A stretch of DNA of 55,315 nucleotides, taken from the NCBI GenBank assembly GCA_025093555.1, contig JAIWNF010000116.1, forward strand, positions 1 to 55,315, written 5' to 3'. The stretch comes from Circinella umbellata (lineage: Eukaryota; Mucoromycota; Mucoromycetes; Mucorales; Lichtheimiaceae). Made by a program: the position numbers and the translations under genes. The notes beneath the pieces are model-generated. The model did no database searches. It worked only from the letters and a program-made list of their open reading frames with translations, and was not told the DNA's origin. Positions 1 to 12,844 of this stretch are shown one piece after another (the first letter of the stretch is position 1; each line of letters opens with the position of its first letter).

Positions 1-44
1 AAAACAAAATAAACAAATAAAAACAAATATGGAAGCAACCTGAG

Positions 45-717
45 AGGGGGTGATGTCGTATGGCACATGTCAATCCTTCATCTCAGATAATTAAAATATA
101 AACTATATGTAAAAAACAATAGAATAATCTTACATCGGTTGCTTTCTAAATACACAAATAATAATTCTACCACAATAACACTTTATATACAATATACAAA
201 TATAATAATCAAACATAATATATTTATTCACAATCACATAATACACAATTTAACATCATATAACATTATCTACAAATATAGGAAAATACACATCTAAAAC
301 ATATATATATATAAAACTTACTTGTAATAGAAATAATTAATATACATCTTTTTATCTTAATATTATTTTCATATAATAAAACACCTGAAAGATTCTCACA
401 AGACTTATTCTGCTATCATTTTTTATACTTACCTTATTTTCCTGTTAAATTCATATCCATAAATACCACAAACAGACACTGACCAATCACATCACGATTA
501 ACAAGATTAATAATTACACAAGATATAAGAAATATACAAGATATAAAATAAGCCTTCATGTGAAAATATAAAAATAATATTACCATTATCAATACTCTTA
601 AAAACTATAAAAACCCTCTCTCTTGATTATAAATAAAGGACTCGATATATTATTATTTTACTATTCAATATCCATTTCTATTTTCTGTTTATTTATTGTC
701 CGAGCTACATCTTACAT
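45..717 (+). mobile_element. Probable 5' LTR of an LTR retroelement
   Basis: AT-rich, gene-free sequence ending in ACA at about 717, followed at once by TTTGGTGGAGAAGC, which resembles a tRNA primer-binding site (the core TGG would pair with a tRNA 3' CCA). A gag-like reading frame starts 26 bp later. A TATA-like, A-rich tract followed by a CT-rich stretch fits an LTR promoter. The left edge, a TG near position 51, is uncertain because no second LTR was found to align. A stretch around 340-480 resembles 1740-1900, so this LTR family seems to be present at least twice here. Orientation follows the gag-like frame. Confidence 0.45.
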
Positions 718-742
718 TTGGTGGAGAAGCTAAAAACAAACC

Positions 743-1320
743 ATGTCTGACACAAATACCCCCAATCTTCCACATCCCAGGCTGCCAATAACATCAATCC
801 TGTTATTTCTGATCAAGCCGTTTCCGAAACACTTTCTACTATCGCACATATGGCACAGTTACCTCTCACTGCTCCGCTGTCTCCTCTCTAAGGACGGTCC
901 CAGTCCACTGCTCCTGCAGCGCCTCTGACTCAACCAAGTGCCTTCCAACAACCGGTTCCTCGAACGCCATATCATCCAGACCAGATTGCTGCTCATACTG
1001 CGACCACATGACCCAGCGTAGCCCCCATGTCTGTTGAACCTGATTTTTTTGATAAAGATCAACTTCGTCTCTATTATCACCAGTTATGTAATAATTACCA
1101 TGACCTCATAACGTATGCTAATGGAGGATGCCAAGCTCAAGTTAACCATTGTCTCGAAATTCCCAATAGCATCACCGCCATCACAGAACCCTTACATTTA
1201 TTCCACTGCAACAACACACACAACTTGAACATATAATCCAGACTCAACAATAAGAAGTACTTGCCATCAATCAACATCTCGAAATTCTGGACCAACAACT
1301 TCACATTGACTGACAAGCTA
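743..1320 (+). pseudogene. Degenerate gag-like remnant, truncated by a transposon
   Basis: Reading from the ATG at 743 with at least two frame changes gives a Gln/Pro/Ala-rich N-terminal part followed by a helical stretch beginning MSVEPDFFDKDQLRLYYHQL (from 1027) and a Gln-rich segment running to about 1315. This composition, just after a primer-binding-like site, suits the capsid polyprotein of a Ty3- or copia-type element; no protease, reverse transcriptase or integrase follows. The coding signal stops at 1320, where the terminal inverted repeat of the large DNA transposon begins, so the retroelement was already present when that transposon inserted. An in-frame stop and frameshifts show decay. 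Family assignment is inference. Confidence 0.4.
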
Positions 1321-1458
1321 CAGGATTTTTCAAAAGAAGTTGACCATAGTGTTTTTGATTTCGCTCATGACATTTTTTAAATCGTATATGCTTCTTTTAT
1401 AATCGCGAATGGTGTTTTTAAATTTCGAGATGAATATTTTTTTTAATTGTACATGGCG
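1321..1458 (+). repeat. Left TIR of the large transposon, first segment
   Basis: Matches the reverse complement of about 14870-15008 with few changes. It is built of alternating units such as TTTTTGATTTCG and TTTTTTAATCGTA. It is interrupted near 1458 and resumes at about 2284. Confidence 0.8.
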
Positions 1459-2283
1459 TTCTTTATATTTGTGATATTCCTACCCACCATCAAAAGTAAA
1501 TAATAATAATATACATCGATCTAACTCAAACATAATAATATCGGTTACTTCTCTATTATACCATATTAAGCAAATCATACCAAATGAAACATATAACAAT
1601 AATAATATACCAATCACAATCATATACCAATAATAATAATAATATAAAACATATCATATATCAATATACTGAAACTAAAACAACAAGTGAACCCATCATC
1701 GTAGGATAGGGAAATTATATACCAAAGAATGTAAATAGACTTAAAATTAATAATATAAATAATCTTGATCTCTTTATCTTGATACTTTATTTATAATAAA
1801 AGACTTAATCGATTTTCACAAGACTTATCTTTGTTATCCATTTCTATCTCTATTCATTTTATCTTACCTTATTTTATCCATATTTCCCATCCATATGACA
1901 ATATTCACAAATGAGAAACGATTCAGTATAAATTAAAATAAAAAAGTTTATAAATTATAGGAAAATTTTTAAAATGACTAACATTTTTCAAATCTTAAGT
2001 TTTTTTTTAAAATAGTAGGTTTTGATTTTTTTTAATCTTATTTTAAGAATTTAGCTGTAATTAATAAAGGCATAGTTTAAAAATCTTTTGTTCCTATAGG
2101 ATACTTTAGATTATTGGCTATTATATGTCTATCTAAGATTGCTCTTATTTGTGCTTTCTTTGTAGTTACAAATTTTATTCTTTTTTTAACATTCTCTATT
2201 TAATTTAAAATTTTACATTCCTTGGAAAACCTTATTTCAACCTAACCATTTTACATTTTATATAAGTTAAAACATCTCTCAAT
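1459..2283. mobile_element. LTR-like insertion inside the left TIR
   Basis: The TIR match to the right end stops after ATGGCGTT (1451-1458) and resumes at ATGGTGTT (about 2284), so roughly 825 bp was inserted, perhaps with an imperfect 8-bp duplication. The insert has no coding potential. Its middle (about 1740-1900) resembles the LTR-like sequence at 340-480, sharing CACAAGACTTAT and nearby words, so a diverged solo LTR of the same family is likely. Exact edges are uncertain by about 10-20 bp. Confidence 0.45.
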
Positions 2284-2512
2284 GGTGTTTTTGATTTCGA
2301 GGTAGACATTTTTTTTAATCGTATATATTATTTTTGAATCCGCATTTGCTCTTTTTTTAATCGTAGATGCTGTTTTTTTACTTCGAGGTATACATCATCA
2401 ATATTCGTAGGAAATATTTTTTTTTCGATAGTGCAGGCATAATTTTTCGCGTTTGTGTGTTTTAATTTTCGATAGGTTTACTTTTTTATTCGAGTTGGCT
2501 GTCATGAAATTT
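2284..2512 (+). repeat. Left TIR of the large transposon, second segment
   Basis: Continues the match to the minus strand of the right TIR (about 14690-14870), including AAATATTTTTTTTTCGATAG followed by GTGCAGGCATAATTTTT. It ends at the target duplication of the nested MULE. About 65 bp at 2440-2505 have no counterpart on the right. The match resumes after the MULE at about 6136-6170 around GGATAACATG. Confidence 0.7.
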
Positions 2513-5500
2513 GGGCTTGTCTATTTGCACTCCCCCTCTTCCACATAAAAAAAAATCTTCTTGCACCCCCCCTCTGCAAAAATAAAAAAGTCTTTTTGAA
2601 AATAATCTACGCATTGGTTTTTTCTTATTTTATATCTTTATATGGAACCAAGAAAGGAAAGGTAAAACAGGAAAAGAGAAGAAAGAGACATTACAAAAAA
2701 AAATAGTTGAGAAAAATAATTAATTAGTTAAATCGAGTGTTTCGGGATCAGAAGAACAAATAGATTGAACATCAGCATCGCCAGGAAGGGAGACCTCACT
2801 ATAAATTCGGATGGACCGATCGAACACATCTTTGAATAATGGGTACCACGGATCAACAGTTAATACCTCTCTTTTTCTTCCTCGGTTTTCATAATAGAGT
2901 TCGGGCCATTAAATACACGCGTCATGTTTGATTTTTACAAGAATAATATGAGCATGATTAAGATGCAGTGCTATTGGATGTGTGCGCTTTGATTCGAATG
3001 GGGTAAGTTGGAGAGGAAAAAATGTATTGGATTCAAAGCCGTAGAATGCGATTGGAGCTTTGAATGTGTCAGAAGCAATCTGAGCACATTCGGGAACGCA
3101 AAACCATTCATTGCTATGTGGATTGAGGATTCCTTTAATACGATGTTGATCATAACTTTTATAGATACCGCCAATATTTGTCAAATAATGTCTCAGCATT
3201 GCATCTTTTATATCGAGATATTTTCTTTCGTCACCAAATAGTTCAACTGCCAATGCTCTAAATCCACAGTTTCCATCTCCAATTGGATTATACACTTCGT
3301 CTACTTCAAGGTGAGGGATCAGGTTATTGGTTACCATATTTATATTTGGCATAATGCTGGTTTTACGAGGTGGAGTAGTGGATGATGGTGATAATGAGTT
3401 TAATTGTAAGTTATCTGTGGCTTTACACTTCCCCTTCCTATAATTTAATTAATTATGTATTAGATAATATGTTAAATGGTATCAATTATTAGAAATAAAT
3501 AAATACCAAATTTCAGCAGATTTATGACCAAAACTAGTTTTTGCTTTTTTTTTACTTTCTTGTTCTTGATATTCTAAAGCAATTAAATCACGTTTTTTGT
3601 GCTTTTCTTGATCTTTGCCTCTGCCTTTCTTTGGAGCATTTTTCGGCTGCTGTAAGTCTTCAAGATCCACAAAAAGATCATCATTGATTGCCTGTAATCG
3701 TTGTAGCAAAGTTTTACGTTGTTTTTGATCGGTATATTTGTGAAGTAAGGTGTTAATACGTGCGAGTTCATCATTAATTTGGTCTTCAACATTAGGTGGA
3801 ATATACGATTCTGTTATTGCAAGAACATTATCCACATCATTCATATTCGTATTTTCTACATAAGTTAATTGAAATATAATTCTCAATATCAATATCCTAA
3901 AAGGTGTTATGATTAAAATTACCTTCAGGTGCAGTTGTTTCTGGGTAAAGATGCCAACGTCTAGGAATCAAATTTAACGGAATTGCTCCGGTGGTGGGTA
4001 ACATATGACAACATGGGATATTGTAATGAGCTTTAATAGCACATCTACAAATATTTGTTTTCAAAATATTTCGGTACTTAAGCTCATCACGGATGGCATA
4101 GAATGCAAATTTGGATATATTACGCTCCAAATTTACTAAGCGTTCTTTTTGAGGTTCAGGAATATGGGGATTAACAGTGAAGTATTCTTTATCATGCTGC
4201 TGTTTCCATGCTACGTTCTATTGTTGGGTTACAGAAGAAATACACGTAAGTAATAGCAACGAATGAATCGTATTTAAGTTTTATACTTACTTTCAACCTA
4301 TAGTGTTCATCGATTTGCTCAAAAACAGAGAATAAATTTCCACTGGATGATTGAATTGACCTTTTTAGGTCAGCATGAGCTCCTTCAACACGATTTGTAC
4401 TATTATTGCCAAAATGAACTATATTTGCAATATCACGTCCAACCCATTTTTCACGGAATTCTAGCTTTCTGTTTTGTTTTATTAGAAGTATAAAGAGTCA
4501 GTTAATTGTTGTAACTAATAAATATATTCTATTATGATTTACTTACTCTTTTAAATATTTGATAACTTCAGCTGGATTTTTGGCTTTTTGGGCTATTTCA
4601 TTATACTTGACCAATGCTTTAGCCTCAAACTTTTCATCTGGAATCACACACATATCTTCAAGTTTGTCCTGATATTTGTCAGTCATTAAAAAGTTAACTG
4701 CTTTTTCAAGCTCCTGGTAATCATCCTTGATATCAAAAAGTTTTTGCAATTTTGTTTTGAAGTTACGACGTAGGTGGACTTTGCATAACAATTTTTTTGA
4801 GTTAGGAAAAACTTTATCCAAGGCTTTTATCAAAGCACCTTCACTATCTGTAACAAAGGTTTTCAGAAATGCAGACTGATTCGATGGCCAAACAATATTC
4901 TGGAGACGCTGAATAACCCATTCGTAAGTTTCATTTGTTTCTTGGGATACCCATCCACCAGCAATGCAAAATGTTTTCAAATGTGGATAACCAATATTAC
5001 CAGTGCCAACAACATTTACAAAAGGTAAGCGATGCTTATTTGTCTTGTACGTCGCATCCAAAACAACAATCTCGGGAAACTTGCAAGCTAAAGCAATAGC
5101 CGAATTATGCGCAAAAAAAAGAGAAAGTAAAAACAGCTTTTCACCTTCTTTCTTTGACTGAAAGTCTACTTCATATCCCTTCTCTTCTAATTTTTTGATC
5201 AAATTGAACATTGTATGTTGTGGATCATTGTTAAATATCGTTTGACGTAAGTTTGTTACTTTTTTTGAATTAATGATCTTGCCTTTACTGGCAAGGAATG
5301 ACCAGATCGAGTTATTTATTGCATGACTTTTGATCATGCTTATGACAATGGCTTCTTCTTCTGTATCAAGACGATGTGCCATGGAGTACGATGATATTTC
5401 TTGTGCAACTTTGTGATTATGCTCTCCATCAAAAAACGACACAATACGCCACTGCTGACTATGCACGCTCAATGGTCGAAGAACCATATTGAATTCACAT

Positions 5501-6133
5501 CCAAAACGTTGTGAGTTTGCTTCGCGGTGCTTCGTTCCCTTGAATCCATAGCTCTAAGAACTTCACCATTATCATTGACAACAAATCTTTTAGGCTTTGA
5601 GTTTTTTTGTTCATATTCATGAACGTCGCTATTGGCAGGTTTGCCATAATGTTTACAAGCAAGAACTATTTTTCTTCTTTTACTTGAGAGATCGCTTCTG
5701 GCGGTGTATAGCGCGATTCCATTTTTTTTACCCCATTTAAAACAAGCATCTCTGGCAGCATTATAATCATCCCATGTTTCTTGGAGTTCATTAGGAATTG
5801 AGCTAGAAGATTTCGACATTGGTATGAATGACAGTTTTTTTTAAAAAGAAGATAGTTTTTCTGAAAGAGAAGTATTATATAATGTATTCATATTTCTCTT
5901 TATATATATATATGACTTATGTTGCAGCATGGTAGATTGCCGTTATTATTGTCCTTATTCATATCAATTTTCTGTTATTTACTTTCTATATATGCTATCA
6001 TATACGACATATCTACGTTTTAATATATAAATTTTTATTTATGCAGAGGGGGGGTGAATCCCGGGCCGGACCTGAGAGGGGGGGTGCAAGATTTTTTTTT
6101 ATGTGGAAGAGGGGGGTGCAAATAGACGAGCCC
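2513..6133 (-). mobile_element. Complete Mutator-like element (MULE) with OTU-fused transposase
   Basis: Ends read inward GGGCTTGTCTATTTGCAC (2513) and, on the minus strand, GGGCTCGTCTATTTGCAC (6133). TIR similarity continues about 60 bp through CTTCCACATAAAAAAAAATC and runs of CACCCCCCCTC. The 8-bp sequence TGAAATTT directly flanks both ends (2505-2512 and 6134-6141), the duplication size expected for the Mutator superfamily. The 3.6-kb element carries one spliced gene. It interrupts the left TIR of the surrounding large transposon, so it is the younger insertion. The extra C-rich units near 6040-6075 suggest repeated subterminal binding sites. Confidence 0.9.
2909..5819 (-). CDS. MULE transposase fused to an OTU-type cysteine protease domain
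   Basis: One spliced polypeptide in order: FAR1-like DNA-binding region (5819 to about 5400, ending in HNH), Mutator D-D-E core with VVLDATYKTNK (first Asp), FVTDSEGALIKALDKVFP (second Asp), LCKVHL, and NRVEGAHADLKRS (catalytic Glu, about 4370-4400), then a SWIM zinc finger CRCAIKAHYNIPCCHML (about 4000-4050). A charged linker containing KKGRGK follows (3482-3850), then an OTU domain with GDGNCGFRALA (Asp and nucleophile Cys) and HLNHAHIILV (His). Splice joins near 4540, 4290, 3930 and 3510 keep frame, so the OTU is on the same transcript. One lesion is visible: the frame shifts by one base at about 5510, inside the FAR1 region. The transposase core looks intact. The role of the OTU protease, perhaps removing ubiquitin from transposase or host factors, is inference. 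Confidence 0.85.
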
Positions 6134-9100
6134 TGAAATTTTGGCGGGGATAACATGAATGAGGCGTGAGCTTCCAATAAAAAAAGGTTTTGACGATTTG
6201 TGTTTGCCAATGAAAATACACTTTGACTACGTGTGTAACAATTGAGAAAATAGGTACAGCGGTACTTTTGCTGGTGGCCTTTATAACTAGCAACTACTCT
6301 GGCTTTAAATTACACATTAAGTTGCTGCATGATAATAAACGTTTCATCTTTGTCAAAAGACCCCTATTACTATATAATATAACTCAATATGATTCCAACA
6401 AAAAACCAAACTCAAAAAAAACCATTGCTTCTAAATGAAAAAGGTCCTGGCAGACCGAAAGGAACTAAGAATTCACCTAATCATAATGCAGGACGTCCAA
6501 AAAACAAAAAAAGTGGAAAGGGTGACCCTAACCAACTCAACATACAAAACATGCTTCAGCGTGCTGTTGAGCAACCTACTGCTACAGATCGTGATGAATC
6601 AAATGTAATTCAAAACGAATCTCTCGATCAATCTCCCTATGTAAATTTACAGCAACCAAATGTAGAGATTCAAAATGAATCGGAATCTGCAGGCACAATA
6701 CAGTCAACAATTGAGACTGAAGAACGCGTTATCTCACCACCTGTCGAAGAATTAATGCTACTTAGTAAACTCATGGAAAATAGCGACAAAGAGAACATTG
6801 ATAACACACCGTTGCCTAATGAGGATGATAATATATACGACCATGAACCAATTCCCGAAGAGAACGCGAAAGAAGAAGAACAGACCTTAGGTGTGATACA
6901 AGACTATTTGCTTGGTCTTCAAAAACGTTTCAGGGAGCAGGATACACCAAAGGAGTACAGAGATGGTCACTTTTGGATATATCCCAAAGATCCATTTTTT
7001 GTTTTAATGCACAATCTCGATCCAACAGATTTATACAAGCCGCGGGTTTTTCTTTGGTTTCCCCACATGCTATCAAAAATCTTATAACGCTTAAATGTCC
7101 TATTCACAAGGAAGAAAAATTAAAGAACAATGGATATCAAAAAGATCCATGCGCACGTCGAGTTGTTGATCATGATGGGTATGAATATTTTATAACTTAA
7201 AACGTGTTTTATTTATTTATTTTTCGAATGTTTTACTGATTACAATTATGATAAATAACAATAGTTGTTTTTACATAATGGGCTACCGTTATTATTGTGC
7301 CAAGTGTAAGAAATCATTTGTTAGCCATGATTCAGAAATTATCCGTCAATTACCCGAAATGCTTCAATGTGAATACCCTGGCTATATGACCCATCGTAGT
7401 GGGCTGTCAAAACCAGTTGGTGATCTTTATCGCTCATGCGTGCAAAATTCTGTTGGACCTAAGCGTTTCAGCAAAATTCTTAGAGAAATGCATATGTTAA
7501 AATATTCAAGACGTCGGCTACAGTATCTTCAAGCTATTTTTTTTCGACGTAAATATCCAACTTTAGAACAAAAACCCATTGTTTCATTCTCTCAATTTGA
7601 TGATCGACTTAAATATGCAGGTCACCTACCATCACCACAGTACTTACGATCATTCTATACATCATTTATTGGCGAAATGCGGCACCTTATGGACAAACAA
7701 ATGCAAGGTCTTGATGGTATTTATCTTAAGGGTGACCACACTTTCAAAATTATTAAACTTATGAATAAAGCAAACGGGCAGCCTGTTTTTGCTGCGCTTT
7801 ATACTCTCTTAAATGAGTACGAAGAAGTCCGTTTACAATATCTTGTGCCCAACAAATCCATGGAACATTTACGATATGCTCTTACAGCCATGAGAGATGC
7901 CTATGAATTGTATGGTTATCAACAGCCTCAGATATTCTTTACGGATAATGTAACTGGCGAACAAAACTTTCTCAAGAACATTTTTCCATCACTTTCAAAA
8001 GATGTTATTCCAATTACAGAAAAAGAACCATCTCAAATATCTGAACCAGAGATTTTTCCAGTTTTAGAACTACCGAAGGACCAAGTCATTGTCAAGTGCA
8101 TTTATACCTATCAACAGATTGAAGACAGTGTCAGGATTTTTCTCGAACAAGGACAGTCGCATATAATTGATGGTAAGACTATATATGATCAGAGAGCAAT
8201 TGGCTATGACTGTGAATGGCTGGTTGATAGACGTACTGGTCACCAAGGAAAAGTCGCCACTATACAAATTGCAGATGATCATACTGCTTTGGTATGTTGT
8301 GTCAGTCTTCTTAATCAATTGCCGCCATCGTTGTGTGCGCTTTTGGAAAACAAGTCTATTATGAAAATTGGTCGTAGTGTTAATGGAGATCTGAACAAGA
8401 CAAAACGTGATTTCAAAACACCATGTAATGGCGGATATGAGCTTGGTAGTTTTTGCAGAAGTCAAGGAGTGATAAAGGATGGGCGAATGAGCCTGAAAAA
8501 GATTTGCGAAGCAGTACTGAATCGCACTTTAAGAAAGGATGATGAGGTACGCCTTGGCAGCTGGGATTCGGCACAGCTTTCTGAAGAGCAAATAAATTAT
8601 GCTGCTCTGGATGCGTGGGTATCATTGAAAATTTTTCAGGAAGTAAAAAGTCATGGAGTAATAGGAGCAAGTATTTCGAAGCCAATATGCCCAGGTAATA
8701 TTTTAGCAATTTATAATATAAGCAGGAGTTTATTGAAAGAACTGTCACTTACAATATTGTAAAATACTTTCAGAGCAAGCTATTTCCTATAACCCAGGAG
8801 GAAGGCTTAACGATGCTGCGGCTTATGGTGAAATTGCAGAACAAACTAGTGATTTGAATGGTCAAGGCTTAAAGAAAAATGAAGTTATTATAACTGTTAA
8901 AAAAGTTTGTATCAAAGGTGCGATGGTAAAAGCCCATAATAAATGCTTAAGAGACTTTGGAAAACCCCCATTTAAAATGATTGTTCGCATTAATGAACTT
9001 CGTACGTATCGAAAAGTGGAAGTTGATCAAGAAGAATCTACAAATAGTATAGAACAACCATGTATATCGGTGCAGGCAGAATTAATAGACAATCAAATAA

Positions 9101-9567
9101 GCACAATAGAAGACGGTAAATATTTTATATTTAGGAATAAAAGATATTAACAAAAAATACAAGTTAGTGTATAAATTTGTATATATTGTATACTAATAAA
9201 TATTATTTTTTAAATACAGAGTCCATATACCCTAACAACATTATCAACGTTGACGACGTTGACGAAGAAACAGATGAACTATTAGATAGCACTGATGTCG
9301 ATGGGGATGATAATAAAGATAATGAAGTGATGTCCATGAATGTGGATGAACTAAGCAAAGAATACGGCCAACAGCAATTTCTGGAGTTGGAAAGAACAAA
9401 TAACAATAAGTTGCAGGATCAACAGGGACACCAACATCTAGAACAGAAGCAGAAAGAAGTCACCCATTCAAGAATTTTAAAAGATGTTTTCCACTTAATG
9501 GACATTCTAAAGATTTCTCAAAAGCATGGCTTATCCAAAATTTTCAAAAGGGCTTTTCGGGATACCC

Positions 9568-9985
9568 TGTTGTATCCAACACATATTATTCATAAAGATA
9601 ATTATTTGTCATTCTAATTATTAAAGTATAGGTATCTTTAATTATGCTTTGCTACATTCGTGTATTTCCCTATTTGGACCATGATTTATAAGAGCACAGA
9701 AGTCCGTCTTCTATAATGATATAAGGTTATAGCTGCATAGATATATCATATCGTCAACCGCTCAAAGTCTAATCTTAATATCATTAATCTTATATTCATA
9801 ATTCACACGGCCATGACAGATATAAATCTTACGTATACACATATCAATATATCCCACTGATAATAAGATTCATATAAATAGAGATAATATTTTATTTTAA
9901 TAAACTTCAGTTCAATTATTGTTCTTTTGGGTCTCGTTGACTTATTTACGTCTCTTTTATTTTATTATATTTGATTGATATAACA
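9568..9985 (+). mobile_element. Solo LTR inserted in the transposase exon
   Basis: Begins TGTTGTATCCAACA and ends ATATAACA, and is flanked on both sides by TACCC (9563-9567 and 9986-9990), a 5-bp duplication typical of LTR retroelements. It contains TATAAATAGAGA (about 9876) and an AATAAA signal in TTTTAATAAACTTC (about 9898), as expected of an LTR promoter and polyadenylation region. Removing the LTR plus one TACCC restores an uninterrupted frame reading RDTLFIIDDSDKELIS across the site, which strongly supports the boundaries. It is unrelated at a glance to the LTR-like sequence at 45-717. Confidence 0.88.
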
Positions 9986-11549
9986 TACCCTCTTTATTAT
10001 TGATGATAGTGACAAGGAGTTGATCAGTAACGTTTTGATTAAACAAGGGATAACATGGAATAAAAAGCTTGCTGAAAGTCCCGATTGGATATTCCGGAGA
10101 GTTCGGCGTACGTTTCAAAGCTTAGAGAAGATGTGTATAAGCAAACGCTTGTATATAGGATCAAATATAATAACATACTTTTCTATTTGTTGTAGGAGTC
10201 GTGCCGCCGCCAAAAGTACTGTATAGTGCAGTAAAAAGATTGTTTGAGACATATGGTCCTCTTTTGTGTGCCAGGACAGGACGTCCGTTATTTGATTATG
10301 ATAATTGGAGACAAGCCAAAAATATTCTCACTACTATCCATTTAGGTCATGTTTCAGATCCACCAGGAGTTCCTTTTTACTTTTCTATGGGAACTGACAA
10401 GGATGGTCTTACTCTCTATCGCTGTAGTCGTGGCACGAATTCCTTAGAGGGTGGTATTCACCAAAATTTGATTCGAAGATTTGGATCATTTGGTGCGAGT
10501 GTTGAACTTATGGAAGCTGCATTGGCTGATTATCGGTTAAGGCATAATATTGATGTATGTTGTAATATATATTGTAGTTAATATATTAATGCGTAAAATA
10601 GTATGAAAATGAGTTCATTTATTTTAAATTCTTTACAGGTTGGGACAGCAAATAGATACGGTCGTGTACATGTTGGTCACTACGACCCATGGATAACTCA
10701 ACATATTAATGATTTAGAAATTTCACTTGGATTATCTGTTACATATAACGAACCATTAGTACATCAGCAAGCACTACAGCTGTTTCGTCGGGAGAGGAAT
10801 TTGGTATATCTAGATTACCATCAAGTGTAATGGAATCATTTGGAATTAGAGAATCTACATTACCAGAAAAAAACACCATCTATATGTCAACATCATTGAA
10901 TATTGCTACCTTGCTAATGATAAATAGATCAACGTTGCAAACAAAAGGTGCCCAGTATAAATTTATTGCCATGCGACAGAAAGCAGCTTACGCAATTGTA
11001 CCAGTCCATACTCCCGAAGAAGAAGTTTTATTTAATGAACTATTACTCAAACATTATCCCGAACATAAAACAAAAACAATTGATTATACAGCATTCGCCA
11101 AGATTTGGTCTCAGAGTATCGACGGTCGTACTATTTTTTATAAGACACTTGAGCATATGCGTAATTATTATCATGCTTGGAAAGAGAAAGATAACATTAG
11201 ACAATCAATCTACAATAATAAAGAAGAGATTAATAAAGTGAGAGATGCTATTCACTCCCGTACACGAAAACGATCAGCTCCGTCACCAAAACAACCAACA
11301 CCAACGAAACATATACGGATAGAACAAAACGTTCGAATACAACCTATAATGATACCATCTACACCATTTGCTCCTTCTATCAGTTCTCAGGCAGTTAGCA
11401 TTGCTTCAAGAAACAACATACATTATAATTTGGTTCCTTTGCACATACAGTCAATACATAATAATATAGGTAATTATAAAGAGAATTACTACATGGGCTA
11501 CAAAAATTCAAAGTCAGACCACATGGGCTACAAAAATCATAAGGTATGT

Positions 11550-11700
11550 TAGTAACTTGTAGCCCATCTCGTCTGCTTGCCATATATAGATCCTGTAGCC
11601 CATCTCGTCTAATTTTTTGTAGCCCACCTCGTCTAATTTTTTGTAGCCCACCTCGTCTAATTTTTTTGTAGCCCACCTCGTCTAATCTTTTTTATCATCC
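11550..11700. repeat. Left TIR tandem array
   Basis: Five copies of a unit close to GTAGCCCACCTCGTCTAATT with T-tract spacers of varying length. The first two copies read CCCATCTCGTCT, the last three CCCACCTCGTCT. Units are probably transposase-binding sites; this is inference from position next to the terminus. Confidence 0.8.
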
Positions 11701-12438
11701 ACTTCTCGACCCTTTTTTGTCACTTTTTCTGCATTAATATTATTGAAAAAGGTTACAATTATAAGATAGATTGTATTTGATAATAAAAATAATAATAATA
11801 ATACGTAAATAAAAATACTAATGATAATGATAATATTGAAGCGTTTATAGTTATTACAAAGAGCTTCGTTATATAAAATGGTATGAATTACATATGTCAA
11901 GAAAATAGTATAAAGGTTATAATAAATCAAATAATTATGGATAATGCTTATGTGGGAGTTCTAATATTCAGGAATTTTACGTCTGAATCCATGAAAACGA
12001 GGAAGTCTTGATAAAATTATAAAAGGGAAATCATCTGAAGATTGATTTATGAAAGATATTTTATTAAAAAGTAAAAATAGAACTGAAGAAATGGGTTTGG
12101 TGGTAAAGAAATGGTGGGATTTATATTGATTAGCAATGGTAAAAATATTCAATAGCTTTTGTGGAAAGATGCAAAAGCGAAGTACAGTCAAATTATGGTC
12201 ATCAGAACATGTGATAATAAAAGAAAACAATAATATTGTGTATAATAATAATAATGATAATAATAAACACTAATACTACTGATAGTGTTATTGTGTATGA
12301 AGAGAAGAGAAAAAAAAGGGTTACCTTTAGGAAAGTCACAATGTATTATAAAATAAAGATATAAATAAAATTCAGAAAAGAAAGAAATAGGGAACAGAGA
12401 TAAATAATTGATATAGATTATAGTGATCATTACACTAT

Positions 12439-12711
12439 TTAATAATCGTAGTCTTCTTCTACAGGATTTGGATAGACATGTACACCATATTCATGACTGC
12501 TCATCAAAATGTTGAATGCATTCTTATATGATGGGATGCTTAAATCTTCTTAATTTAAAAGAATGCTGCACTCCGGTACAAGGATGGTCTGGATAAATGT
12601 TAATTCATCCAACGGGTGCGTATCGCTTCTTGTAATCCTTGACTTATGGACGAGCTCATGTTGTAAAGCACTTACTATGATTGCTTTGCCTCTTACGCCA
12701 TAATAGCCGCT
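12439..12711 (-). pseudogene. RTC4-like domain exon fragment carried by the 2.5-kb element
   Basis: Minus-strand frame of 90 codons starting after a splice-acceptor-like TATAG (12712-12716) and ending at TAA (12439-12441). It has one internal stop, TAA at 12550-12552. The residues around it, TFIQTILVPECSILLN then EDLSIPSYKNAFNILMSS and HEYGVHVYPNPVEEDYDY, match the pattern I remember for the C-terminal RTC4-like domain of fungal proteins (a conserved 'LVPE...L..ED' motif followed by 'S.+.G'). It is probably a captured host gene fragment that has decayed. The preceding exon was not found. Identification is from motif memory only. Confidence 0.5.
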
Positions 12712-12844
12712 CTATAATATTAGACAGGTAGTATACTATTAGTATATTTATATCCATAAATCAAGAAAGAAAACAAACAGTTAATAGTAATACGTATCGT
12801 TGCGACTTTGACAATGACAATGACAATTTAATAATTGTGATCAT

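Noticed and set aside
8070..8748. Minus-strand ORFs across the exonuclease domain
   Set aside because: They are antisense shadows of a well-supported coding exon.
9572..10009. Long GT-AG intron in the transposase gene
   Set aside because: A 418-bp TG...CA sequence with TACCC on both sides explains the gap better, and its removal gives an uninterrupted frame without splicing.
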